64,000 nucleotides of DNA, taken from NCBI RefSeq assembly GCF_019599505.1, contig NZ_RKLT01000005.1, positions 62,001-126,000 on the forward strand, read 5' to 3'. The number at the start of each line of letters is the position of its first letter. The stretch's first letter is position 1. The DNA comes from Haloarcula nitratireducens. Lineage in GTDB: Archaea; Halobacteriota; Halobacteria; Halobacteriales; Haloarculaceae. The notes below the pieces were generated by a model. That model was not told the DNA's origin, made no database searches, and worked only from the letters and a program-made list of their open reading frames with translations. Below, piece after piece: positions 8,868 through 17,055 of this stretch. A program made the translations under genes and the position numbers.

Positions 8868-9594
8868 TTTCGTCGAGGTCCCGAGCTCGCGACGGCTCGT
8901 CCGGAACCTCCGACGTCCAATCTCTCCTGTGCTATCCTTTCGTAAGTGACGAACGACGTCGCGCGTCCGATAACAAAAGTACGTGCGTTATATCCGTCCG
9001 TGTTCCGCGACACTTGGTAACTGTGCTATCGCCCTCTCTGTGGGAGAAGAAGCGAAACGTCGTTCCGCTCTATCCCGGCACGCTACGGCCCGCTCGGGGC
9101 AGGTTCGCAAGAGCCGAACGGGCGGTGAGCGGCGTCGTTGGCTGAATGGCTACGCCTCGTCGTTTCGTGTCGCCGTGGGCCGCGCTGTCGCCGCCGTCGC
9201 CGGCTGGCTCAGATCCGCGGGGCGGCCCGCCCCTCGGCGTTCGTCGTCATCGCCGAGGAGTGGTTCGACGCCATTCGGACCCGCGAGAACGACTGAACAT
9301 CATATCTGCACGCCAAGTATATCTATATTTCGAATTTTATCTATAAAATGGTCTTAATAATACCAAATATGGCGTATTTATATTCTTATCTATTATTTTT
9401 TAGACAGATTCTACCTTTAAGAGCAGATCTATAGCCAAGTCGGGACTTATATCTTCGGAATCGTCTGATATGTTCTCGATTTGAGATCGGTACGAAAATA
9501 TCGGTTAATCGATAGGTGAGGAGACGGACCGCGACGAAACTCGACGCACCTTCGAGGCGGTACTCGAAGCCGCCGAGGCGGGGGCGGGACGCGG
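8868..9594. other. Gene-free stretch with possible gene tails and an AT-rich island
   Basis: No intact gene is seen. Two short open tails have haloarchaeal protein character but no head. One ends at 9296 (frame reading RPSAFVVIAEEWFDAIRTREND). The other runs from about 9508 to 9598 (DRDETRRTFEAVLEAAEAG), reminiscent of the last helix of a Gfo/Idh/MocA dehydrogenase. Between them, 9300-9500 is strongly AT-rich against a GC-rich background. The stretch looks like the remains of deleted genes rather than a regulatory region. Confidence 0.35.
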
Positions 9595-12348
9595 CTAGTA
9601 CAGTACTCGGCTGCCGACGAGGAGCGCACCGAGAACGACCGCGACGCTCAACAGCGTCGCCGTCTCGGTTCCGGATGCGGTCCCGTTCGACGGTCCCGAA
9701 CTATCGGACCGCGTCGGCGTCCCCTCGCTAACCGATCGCGAGGAGTTCGGCGCGTCGTCGACGGCCGTTTCTGACGCATCGTCGCCAGTCGTGGCGGACG
9801 CAGTCCGGGAACCGTCGTCAGCCGTGCCCGTCGTCGGCGTCACCGTCGACCGGTCCGTACTCCGCACCGGCGTCGCCGTAGCCGTCGCTCGGCTCGGTAG
9901 ATCGTCCGTCGCTACTTCGCTCTCCGGGACCGACCCGCGGTCGTCCTCAGTGGTCGACTGAGACGGATCCGACGCTGTCGACTGGCCCGATGCCGTCGCG
10001 GTCGGCGTCGGTGCCGCTCGTGTCGGCATCTCCGTAGACAGTGGTCTGGAAGAAGCGGTTCGAGTCGAAGTTCGGGTCGGCGTGGGTGTCGCAGTCGGTG
10101 TGCCCGTCGTCGTGGCCGTCTCCACTGACCGTGGCGTCGCGGTCTCCGTCGGGGCAGGGGTCGCTGTCTGGGTCGGGGTCGCCGTCTGGGTCGGGGTCGC
10201 CGTCTCTGTCGGCGTCGGTTCCGAGAACGTCGCGGTCACGTCCCGCGTCGCCGACTCGCCGTCGCCGTAGAGGGTCACGTCGAGGTCGAGTCGACCCTCG
10301 TACTCGCCGTCGACGGTGACGTGGAACAGGACGTAGTTCGTCTGCGGCGTCGATAGCTGATAGCGGCTCCCGAGTTCCACGGACGATCGGGCGTACAGCC
10401 CGCCGGTCTCGTGGGCGTCGTACTCGATCTCGACGGAGACGCGCGAGGGGTCGACGGTGTTGTTCTCGCCGGCGGCGAGCCGGACCGCACGGAGGTCCGC
10501 GACCGCCGCGCGGACGGTCCCCACGTCGTCGGCTTCGAAGTCCTCGGGATAGGTGTCGTTCCAGCGCTCGACGACGCCGGCCCGTTCGAGGCGGACCGCC
10601 CGCTCGACGTACTCGCCGTCGGGGACGGCGACAGCGACGGTTTTCGAGCGGTAGCCGGGCGCGTCGACCGTCAGCGTCTGCTCGCCGGCAGCAGTCGAGA
10701 GCCCGTAGGTACCACTATGCGAGCTGTAGTACGCGCAGTCGCTGACGGTGACGTGAGCCTGTTCGATGCGCTCCCCGTTCTCGTTACGCACCGTTCCGCG
10801 GAGGCCCTGTCCCTCGACGACTCGCTCCGTCGTCGCGTAGGCGTCGACGGTGCCCCCACCGTAGCGGCTCGCGTCGAGGTCGGCGACGTTAGCAGGCGGG
10901 CGCGCCGAACAGCGCAGCGCCGTCTGCAAGACTCCGGGGTGGACGTCCCGACCGGCGGCGCTCTCAGCGAGCGCGAGGGTTCCGGCAGCTACCGGTGCGG
11001 CTCCGCTCGTTCCCCGGAAGGTGCCGGTCCCGTTCGTCCCGTACGGCACCGGGAGGTCGGTTCCGGGCGCGACCACGTCCGGTTTGTCGTAGGTCAGCGG
11101 CCAGGTTCGGGGGTATCGGACAACTCTACTGCGGTCTCTGCTGTACGGACCCGAGAAGAGAGCCCGCCGACTCGATCCGGAGAACGTCGTCACGCGGTCG
11201 TCCGGATCGTGGGCTCCGACGCCGACCGTCTCGTAGATTTTCCCGGGGGCCGAAACGTAGCCGGCCCCGTCGTTCCCCGTCGACGCGACGACCACAGTGC
11301 CGAGCCGCTGGGCGCGCCAGACCGCCCGGACCAGCGGGTCGTAGCGGGCGGTCGGCCCGCTCTGAGTCCGGCTGATGCTGACGACGTCCGCGCCGTTCTC
11401 TATCGCCCACTCCATGCCCGCGATCGCCGACGCGCGGCTCTCGACGAGCCCGTGCAGCAGCTGCGTGTCGGGCGCGACGCCCATCGCTCGGTACTGACCG
11501 GTTCCGTCGGCGGCGACCAGCCCGCTGGTCGACTGACCGTGGGCGCTTTCGAGATGCGGGCGCGAGTCGGACACGCGACGGCCGTCGGCGTCGAACTCGG
11601 CCCAGCCGCCGGGGTAGGTCGGGTCGCTTTCGTTCTCGGTGTAGAGCGACAGCGTCGGGTGGGCGGGCGCTATGCCCCTGTCGAGGACGGCGACTCGGGT
11701 CCCGTCCCCGCGGGTGTCGTACTCCGACCAGACCGCCGAGGCGTTCGTCGCGGTGACCTGCCACGCCGGCCCCGCCGACTGGTCGGCTACTCGGCGCTGC
11801 GTGCCCGCCCGTGACACCGCCGCCCACTCGGAGCCGTTCGGGGCCGGAGTCGGCGGCTCCGACGCATTCACCGAACTCCCGGCCGTTCCCGACGACTCCG
11901 GGAGCCGCGCGAGCGACGCGACGCCGTCGAGCGCCGCGATTCGAGCGAGGTTCACGCGGTCGAGGTCGGCCCGGAGGAGGACGCCGTCGACGAGCCAGAA
12001 CCTGTTTTCGACGCTGACCCCGTCGCGGGCGGCCGCGTACTGCAGAACCGATGCCTGCGTCCGATCGCTCCGATCTTTCAGCGCCGCCACTGTCGTCGGC
12101 CGGTCGGTGTCGGTTTCCGCGTCCAATCGAACGAAGATATCGACGGTACCGGTCGCGTTCCGGAGCGCGGGGTCGACGGCGGCGGCCGAGTCGCCGGTCG
12201 AGACTCGCTCCGCTCCGGTGTCCGGTCGCGGGGCCGGCACCGCGCTCGGGTCGTCTGTCGCGGCCGCGCCGGTGAATCCCGTCACGGCGACGAGCGACAC
12301 CACGAGTGTCCCCCCGAGGACGACGGCGACCCACCGGCGAGCGATCAT
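9595..12348 (-). CDS. Secreted, membrane-anchored subtilisin-like serine protease
   Basis: The 917-residue precursor starts at 12348 with a signal peptide (hydrophobic residues 8-28, GAAA cleavage region). The S8 catalytic triad is complete: Asp223 in VAVLDRG, His270 in SAHGQS, oxyanion Asn359 in STGND and Ser448 in RGTSGAAP. A carboxypeptidase-regulatory-like beta domain follows at about 495-580 and another beta domain at about 600-710. Then come roughly 170 residues of Thr/Pro/Ser-rich stalk with TATPTQ repeats, likely O-glycosylated, and a C-terminal membrane helix (TATLLSVAVVLGALLVGS). It would act at the cell surface. A start at 12432 is possible but adds a basic, non-signal leader. Confidence 0.87.
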   Translation of the reverse strand: MIARRWVAVVLGGTLVVSLVAVTGFTGAAATDDPSAVPAPRPDTGAERVSTGDSAAAVDPALRNATGTVDIFVRLDAETDTDRPTTVAALKDRSDRTQASVLQYAAARDGVSVENRFWLVDGVLLRADLDRVNLARIAALDGVASLARLPESSGTAGSSVNASEPPTPAPNGSEWAAVSRAGTQRRVADQSAGPAWQVTATNASAVWSEYDTRGDGTRVAVLDRGIAPAHPTLSLYTENESDPTYPGGWAEFDADGRRVSDSRPHLESAHGQSTSGLVAADGTGQYRAMGVAPDTQLLHGLVESRASAIAGMEWAIENGADVVSISRTQSGPTARYDPLVRAVWRAQRLGTVVVASTGNDGAGYVSAPGKIYETVGVGAHDPDDRVTTFSGSSRRALFSGPYSRDRSRVVRYPRTWPLTYDKPDVVAPGTDLPVPYGTNGTGTFRGTSGAAPVAAGTLALAESAAGRDVHPGVLQTALRCSARPPANVADLDASRYGGGTVDAYATTERVVEGQGLRGTVRNENGERIEQAHVTVSDCAYYSSHSGTYGLSTAAGEQTLTVDAPGYRSKTVAVAVPDGEYVERAVRLERAGVVERWNDTYPEDFEADDVGTVRAAVADLRAVRLAAGENNTVDPSRVSVEIEYDAHETGGLYARSSVELGSRYQLSTPQTNYVLFHVTVDGEYEGRLDLDVTLYGDGESATRDVTATFSEPTPTETATPTQTATPTQTATPAPTETATPRSVETATTTGTPTATPTPTRTSTRTASSRPLSTEMPTRAAPTPTATASGQSTASDPSQSTTEDDRGSVPESEVATDDLPSRATATATPVRSTDRSTVTPTTGTADDGSRTASATTGDDASETAVDDAPNSSRSVSEGTPTRSDSSGPSNGTASGTETATLLSVAVVLGALLVGSRVLY

Positions 12349-13080
12349 CGAACGCTTCCCCACGTGGTACCTGCGTGGCGTCGAGCGACGGCGGTCTGAC
12401 AGCGGGACATAGTCGAGACGCAGTCTCGGCATAAATAGTTAGAAACGCAATACAAACGCGAAACAGTTGTGACACGCGCAACGGCCCAGTCGTGATAGTG
12501 AGTCGTCACAGCGTCTGAGATGCGGTAACGACCCCGAATCCGCTCGGCTAGTCGCCGCTTACCGCACGTTCCGACCGAAACTTCCCGATACCCACGAGCC
12601 GTATCGACCGACGGCGCTTCGTGAGCGGCTGGTGCCGAAGAGGAGTTCGACGGATCATCGGGCGACCGTCTCGGGATCGTTTTCGACAGACTACTCTGTA
12701 GCGAACTCGGTTCACTCGACACTAATCACACCCGACCGGCATCGCGAGCGCTTCCGCTCGAAGGCGAGAGGAGAGCGACTTCCTCCCGCGATATCAGAAC
12801 TGCAACGGTGGAGTGGCACGACCACCTCCCTTCGTACGAGAGAGCCACGCTGTCTCATCTTGTTGGGATCAGACAGCACCCCACTACCGAACGCGTGTTC
12901 TCGATATCTCCGAATGCACGCTCGAACACGTGCATCCACGGATAGACGAGAGCCTCTCAAAACTCTATTGGCCGTTACTATCGACTGCCAGTATCCGGAC
13001 CCGTATCAGTATGTGCCTGAGACGGGGACGACGAGCGACCAGCGGTCAGCGATGGATGCTCACCAGTTCGCGATCGTCTC
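12349..13080. other. Gene-free stretch upstream of the protease
   Basis: No recognisable protein was found in any frame. The part next to the protease is moderately AT-rich (AATAGTTAGAAACGC near 12435) and could hold its promoter on the minus strand. The rest has average composition and no obvious repeat. Confidence 0.4.
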
Positions 13081-13084
13081 ACCA

Positions 13085-13097
13085 GAAAGCATTTATC
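13085..13097 (+). promoter_or_regulatory. Possible BRE/TATA before the hairpin array
   Basis: GAAAGC followed by ATTTATC resembles a BRE/TATA pair. Initiation 22-26 bases downstream would fall at about 13117, exactly where the first hairpin begins. No protein-coding start lies at a matching distance. Confidence 0.35.
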
Positions 13098-13116
13098 AAG
13101 TGACAACGAATGACAA

Positions 13117-13278
13117 GGTGCAGGCACGGTCCCTGCATGTAGCGTCGACCGTTCGTCGCCCGATACGAAAGACGGGCGACGGTGCCCTCACTGGGAGTCG
13201 CTGCTCCCATGGGCCTCCCTTCGTGTACGGCTCTATCTCGTGGTGAGCGACGCAGTACGACCAGTCGAGACGCTGGTC
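13117..13278 (+). ncRNA. Candidate structured RNA: four consecutive hairpins
   Basis: Four perfect inverted repeats lie in 160 bases. They are TGCAGG/CCTGCA (13119-13124 with 13132-13137), a nine-pair stem CGTCGCCCG/CGGGCGACG (13154-13162 with 13173-13181, ten-base loop), TGGGAG/CTCCCA (13192-13197 with 13204-13209) and GACCAG/CTGGTC (13259-13264 with 13273-13278). A promoter-like element precedes them. No RNase P, SRP or tRNA signature was recognised. It could be a small RNA, a palindromic element end or chance in GC-rich DNA; strand is inferred only from the promoter. Confidence 0.3.
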
Positions 13279-13699
13279 CACGTCTGAACTGCATTTCGCG
13301 GTAGTTACGTTCTCACCGTCGAACGGTTCAGCGAGGTGACCTGCGAACGTCGACGCGAGACCGTCCAGGTTCGTTCAACTTCCGCCGACTCGTTTCGATC
13401 CCGTGGTCTCCTTCTGTATTCGAAGTTGTACTCAAAATATAGCCAGATCAATCCCAAATATAGCTTCTCCCACTCCAAATTGGCGAAGTTCGAGTTCATA
13501 TTTGACCATCTATCGACATATTCCACATTGTATGATCTTTTCCCGAATCAGAACCTTCGCATTCGAGAATTAGTAATTACTGAAGGCAGAGTAGTCAATA
13601 TATCCGCTCCGATATTTCCGATTTCGCTAACTGACCGGGAGGGTGGAGTCTCCCTCCGACACGCACTTTTTTAACGGTACGGGGTGAGGTGCCGGATAG
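13279..13699. other. AT-rich gene-free stretch
   Basis: From about 13420 to 13625 the composition falls far below the surrounding GC level, and no credible gene is seen. The right end (CTTTTTTAACGG, 13666-13677) places a TATA-like box 23-30 bases before the glycoside hydrolase start. The island looks like foreign or relaxed DNA. Confidence 0.4.
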
Positions 13700-14770
13700 A
13701 TGGCGTCAGAGAATTCTACACCCCCAGCAGTACGTGCAGCGTCGCATCTACGGACCCTCGACCTCGACGGACAGTCGTGGATCACCGGCGTCGCGATCAA
13801 CGGACTGTTGGCAGAAGGGAGCGAAGAGTCGGTACAGACCGCCAGAGAGCTCGTCGACAGAGCCGTCGCGACGCAGGACGACGACGGACAGCTGGGATAC
13901 GGGCCGAGCTATCCCATCGAGGTCTTCAGCCACGGCCGAGAGTACGAGGCCAGTTGGGAACTGACGGTGAAGAAGTGCATGAACGCGAACAACACGACCG
14001 CGATCGGCCACGGCGTGCTCGACTTCTACGAGCGGACGGGAGACGAGCAGTACCTCGACGCGGCGAGAAACGAGTACGAGTGGCTCATGTCCGTCAACCG
14101 GACGGAGACCGGTGGTATCCCCCACCACGACCCGGAGGTGGCCGGCATCAAATCTCTGTGGATCGACTCGGTGTACATGATGTGTCCGTTCTTCAGCAGG
14201 TACGCCGAGGCGGCCGAGGAACCGACGGCACACGACGAGGCCGTCGAGCAGTATCTGGTCCACGCCGAGCACCTCCGCGACCCGCGGACCGGGCTGTTCC
14301 GTCACATCTGGGTCGAGGAGCCCAACCACTATCCGCAGGGGACCTTCTGGGCGCGAGGGAACGGCTGGGCGGCCGCCGCGGCCGTCGAAATCCTCGATCG
14401 GTTGCCCGCGGACCACGACCGGCGCGACGCGCTCGCCGAGCAGTTCAGCGACCACTGCGAGTCGCTGCTCCCGCTGCAGGACGGCAGCGGCTTCTGGCAC
14501 AACCTCGTCGACGACCCGAACACCCCGCTCGAATCGTTGGGGACGTTGATGTTCGCCTACGCGTTCAACCGCGGCGTCGAACTCGGACTGCTCGGCGAAG
14601 CGCGGCACGGTGACGCGGCGGCCGACGCGCTCGACGCGGTGACGCGCGTCGTCGACGACGACGGCGAAGTCGGCCGCGTCGCCGGCCCACCGGGCGGGCC
14701 GGAAGCGCCGCTGACGGTGACGCCGTACGGGCAGGGCTGGTACCTCATGGCGGCGGACAGCGCTCGCTGA
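13700..14770 (+). CDS. GH88/GH105 unsaturated glycuronyl (rhamnogalacturonyl) hydrolase
   Basis: The 356-residue protein has the alpha/alpha six-barrel signatures of YesR/YteR-type enzymes. These include the catalytic-Asp region WIDSVYMMCPFFSRY (about residues 154-168), the GTFWARGNGWA loop (about 214-224) and GFWHNLVDDPN (about 264-274). Such enzymes remove the unsaturated glucuronyl or galacturonyl cap left by pectate or rhamnogalacturonan lyases and release L-rhamnose from rhamnogalacturonan fragments. No signal peptide is visible, so it acts in the cytoplasm on imported oligosaccharides. This fits the neighbouring sugar importer and rhamnose mutarotase. Confidence 0.82.
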   Translation: MASENSTPPAVRAASHLRTLDLDGQSWITGVAINGLLAEGSEESVQTARELVDRAVATQDDDGQLGYGPSYPIEVFSHGREYEASWELTVKKCMNANNTTAIGHGVLDFYERTGDEQYLDAARNEYEWLMSVNRTETGGIPHHDPEVAGIKSLWIDSVYMMCPFFSRYAEAAEEPTAHDEAVEQYLVHAEHLRDPRTGLFRHIWVEEPNHYPQGTFWARGNGWAAAAAVEILDRLPADHDRRDALAEQFSDHCESLLPLQDGSGFWHNLVDDPNTPLESLGTLMFAYAFNRGVELGLLGEARHGDAAADALDAVTRVVDDDGEVGRVAGPPGGPEAPLTVTPYGQGWYLMAADSAR

Positions 14771-14822
14771 CCGGGCGAACGACCACGGGCCGCGGATGCG
14801 AGACGCGGGCCGCTGAGGCCAG

Positions 14823-14830
14823 ATTTTTAC
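14823..14830 (+). promoter_or_regulatory. TATA box of the glycerate kinase gene
   Basis: ATTTTTAC lies 23-30 bases before the ATG at 14853, consistent with a leaderless transcript starting near 14850. Confidence 0.45.
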
Positions 14831-14852
14831 CGACCGGCTCGGAAGTAGGCGT

Positions 14853-16187
14853 ATGATTCACGACCGAAGCGCGCTCGCGGCCACTCGTGGCCACGGGGTC
14901 GCGCTCGACTGCATCGAGGCCGCTATCGACGCCGCCTCGCCGGAGACGGCCACGCGCGCGGCCGTCGACCTCTCCGGCCAGACGCTCACCATCGGGGAGA
15001 CGACATACGACCTCGGCGAGTACACCGACGTCGTCCTCGTCGGCGGCGGGAAAGCGACGGGCGGCGTGACGCGCGCGCTCGAATCCGTACTCGGCGAGTC
15101 CCTCTCCGGTGGGCGGGTCGTCGTCAAACAGCCGGCGGACACGACGACCGTCCGGAGCGTCGTCGGCGATCATCCGCTGCCGTCGGAACGGAACGTCGAA
15201 GCGACGGCCGCGATGCTCGATATCGTCGACGAGGCCGACGAGGAGACGCTCGTCCTGTTCGCACTGACCGGCGGCGCGAGCGCGCTCCTGTCCGCGCCGG
15301 CCGGGGATCTGACGCTCGAAGATCTACAGACGACGACGGACCGCTTGCTCGAGGGCGGCGTCCCCATCGACGAGATCAACGCCGTCCGCAAGCACCTCTC
15401 GGCGGTGAAGGGCGGACAGCTCGCGCGGCGAGCGGCCCCCGCGACGGTCGCCGGCCTGCTCCTGAGCGACGTGGTCGGCAACGATCTCTCGACTATCGGG
15501 AGCGGGCCGTCGGTTCCGGACGAGACGACCTACGGAGACGCGCTCGCGGTGCTCGACCGTCACGGCATCGACCCGCCGGCGGCCGTTCGCGAACACCTCG
15601 AAGCCGGCGACGCCGGGGAGATAGCCGAGACGCCGGTCCCCGACGACTCGGTCTTCGACCGCGTCACGAACCACCTCGTCGGCGACAACGCGACGGCTCT
15701 CGACGCCGCCGCCGCGGTGGCACGGGAGAGCGGCTACGAGCCGCTCGTCCTGACCTCGCGCCTGCGAGGGGAAGCCCGCGAGGTGGCGAAGCCGCTCGTC
15801 GCCGTCGCCGAGGAGGCCGCGGCGACGGGGACGCCGGTCGACCCGCCGGCCGTCCTCCTCGCCGGCGGCGAGACGACGGTCACGATTACCGGGGACGGCG
15901 GGCGGGGCGGTCCCAATCAGGAGCTCGTCCTCTCCGGCGCGCTCGAACACGACGGGAGCGCGGTCGTCGCCGCCGTCGACACGGACGGCGAGGACGGCAG
16001 TTCCGACGTTGCCGGTGCCATCGCCGACGTGACGACCGTGAGTGAGCGCGAGCGAGCCCGTGAGGCGCTCCTCGCGAACGACGCGGGGTCGTACCTCTCG
16101 GCAGCCGGGGCGACCATCGAAACCGGGCCGACCGGGACGAACGTCAACGACGTGATCGCCCTGGTCGTTCCCGACGCGGGCGAGTGA
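14853..16187 (+). CDS. Glycerate 2-kinase (GckA/MOFRL family)
   Basis: The 444-residue protein has the N-terminal DUF4147 domain with the nucleotide-site strand VVLVGGGKATGG (about residues 58-69) and the DHPLPSERNVEAT motif. The C-terminal MOFRL domain is also present (LLAGGETTVTITGDG and GGPNQELVLS, about residues 332-358). Family members phosphorylate D-glycerate, mostly to 2-phosphoglycerate. Older annotations call them hydroxypyruvate reductase. Here it would feed glycerate or glyceraldehyde-derived carbon from sugar-acid cleavage into lower glycolysis. The length is normal for the family. Confidence 0.88.
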   Translation: MIHDRSALAATRGHGVALDCIEAAIDAASPETATRAAVDLSGQTLTIGETTYDLGEYTDVVLVGGGKATGGVTRALESVLGESLSGGRVVVKQPADTTTVRSVVGDHPLPSERNVEATAAMLDIVDEADEETLVLFALTGGASALLSAPAGDLTLEDLQTTTDRLLEGGVPIDEINAVRKHLSAVKGGQLARRAAPATVAGLLLSDVVGNDLSTIGSGPSVPDETTYGDALAVLDRHGIDPPAAVREHLEAGDAGEIAETPVPDDSVFDRVTNHLVGDNATALDAAAAVARESGYEPLVLTSRLRGEAREVAKPLVAVAEEAAATGTPVDPPAVLLAGGETTVTITGDGGRGGPNQELVLSGALEHDGSAVVAAVDTDGEDGSSDVAGAIADVTTVSERERAREALLANDAGSYLSAAGATIETGPTGTNVNDVIALVVPDAGE

Positions 16188-16198
16188 GGGGCACGCTT

Positions 16199-16366
16199 AT
16201 GAGCGGACAGACTGATACGAGGAGTATGGACGCGAACGCCCAAGCGATAGCAGCGAACGCGCTCTCCGTTCCCGAGGAGACCATCGTCGAGGCCTGCGAC
16301 GACCCGCCGACGGTCGACGTGCCGCTGGCGAAACCGCTTCGCGAGATCCCGGTCACGTCCTGGTAA
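16199..16366 (+). CDS. Small hypothetical protein
   Basis: A 55-codon frame begins 11 bases after the glycerate kinase stop and ends KPLREIPVTSW. Its composition is haloarchaeal (acidic, Ala-rich), but no domain or family is recognised. It may be a real small protein co-transcribed with the kinase, or the leftover end of a deleted gene next to the decayed IclR gene. Confidence 0.3.
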   Translation: MSGQTDTRSMDANAQAIAANALSVPEETIVEACDDPPTVDVPLAKPLREIPVTSW

Positions 16367-16506
16367 CCGCTCGTTTTACGGCCGTACCGTATCGTATCCG
16401 ACTTCACACCGCTGTGACCACGTCGGTTCGACTTCTCGCGTAGAAACAGGTGTCCGACCGCCGGGAAGGGTCCAGGCTTCGAGCCACGGCGCGCCGTCGC
16501 GGCTGA

Positions 16507-17055
16507 CGTATCGCTCGGTCCGGTCGATATTTCGGACTCTACGACATCGCCAGAGAGGAGGTAACCGAACTGGCCGAAGAGACCGGCGAACTGGCGAACC
16601 TGCTCGTCGAACAGCACGGGAAAGGCGTCTATTTCCACTGCGCCCACGGCGTCGACGCCGTGAAGACAGACTCGTACATCGGACAGCGCGTCTACCTCCA
16701 CAACACCGGTCTCGGGAACGCGATTCTCGCGCACCTCCCCCGAGAGCGGATCGAGGAGATACTCGACCGACACGGCATGCCGGCGACGACGGAGAACACG
16801 ATCACCGACCTGGAGGAACTGTTTTCGCATCTGGAACGCGTCCGCGAGGAGGGCGTCGCCTTCGACGACGAGGCCCGCGTCAAGGGACTCCGCTGCGTGG
16901 CGGTCCCGATCGTCAACAATAACGACACCGTCGAGGGCGCGATCGGCGTCTCCGGTCCGACGAGCCGGTTTCAGGACGAGCGATTCCGAGAGGAGCTACC
17001 GGCCAAACTCAAGAGCGTCGCGAACGTGATCGAACTGAACACAACCTACACGTGA
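16507..17055 (+). pseudogene. Headless IclR-family regulator
   Basis: From about 16531 the frame reads an IclR effector domain (YDIAREEVTELAEETGEL) and continues through LDRHGMP, RVKGLRCVAVPI and the ending NVIELNTTYT. This is clearly homologous to the intact regulator at 24611-25369. The helix-turn-helix half, about 75 residues, is absent: a stop codon lies at 16504 and no frame upstream carries it. Internal GTG starts exist at 16660, but a DNA-binding-less product is unlikely to regulate. A 5' deletion is the simplest explanation. Confidence 0.78.

Noticed and set aside
10020..10270. Tandem repeats at the protease stalk as a possible repeat array or CRISPR
   Set aside because: The units are short codon repeats inside the coding frame (Thr-Pro-Thr-Glu/Gln) with no spacers. 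They are the protein's stalk.
13193..13235. Resemblance of the GAGCCGTACACG-type minus-strand stretch to the first half of group II intron domain V
   Set aside because: The bulge, GAAA tetraloop and matching 3' half are missing and no reverse transcriptase gene is in the window.
12632..13246. A 204-codon plus-strand frame in the gene-free stretch
   Set aside because: Basic, Ser/Arg-rich composition, no conserved motif, and it covers the hairpin array. It does not look like a haloarchaeal protein.
13336..13674. A 112-codon frame in the AT-rich island
   Set aside because: Composition follows the AT-rich DNA rather than any protein pattern, and no start signal or motif is present.
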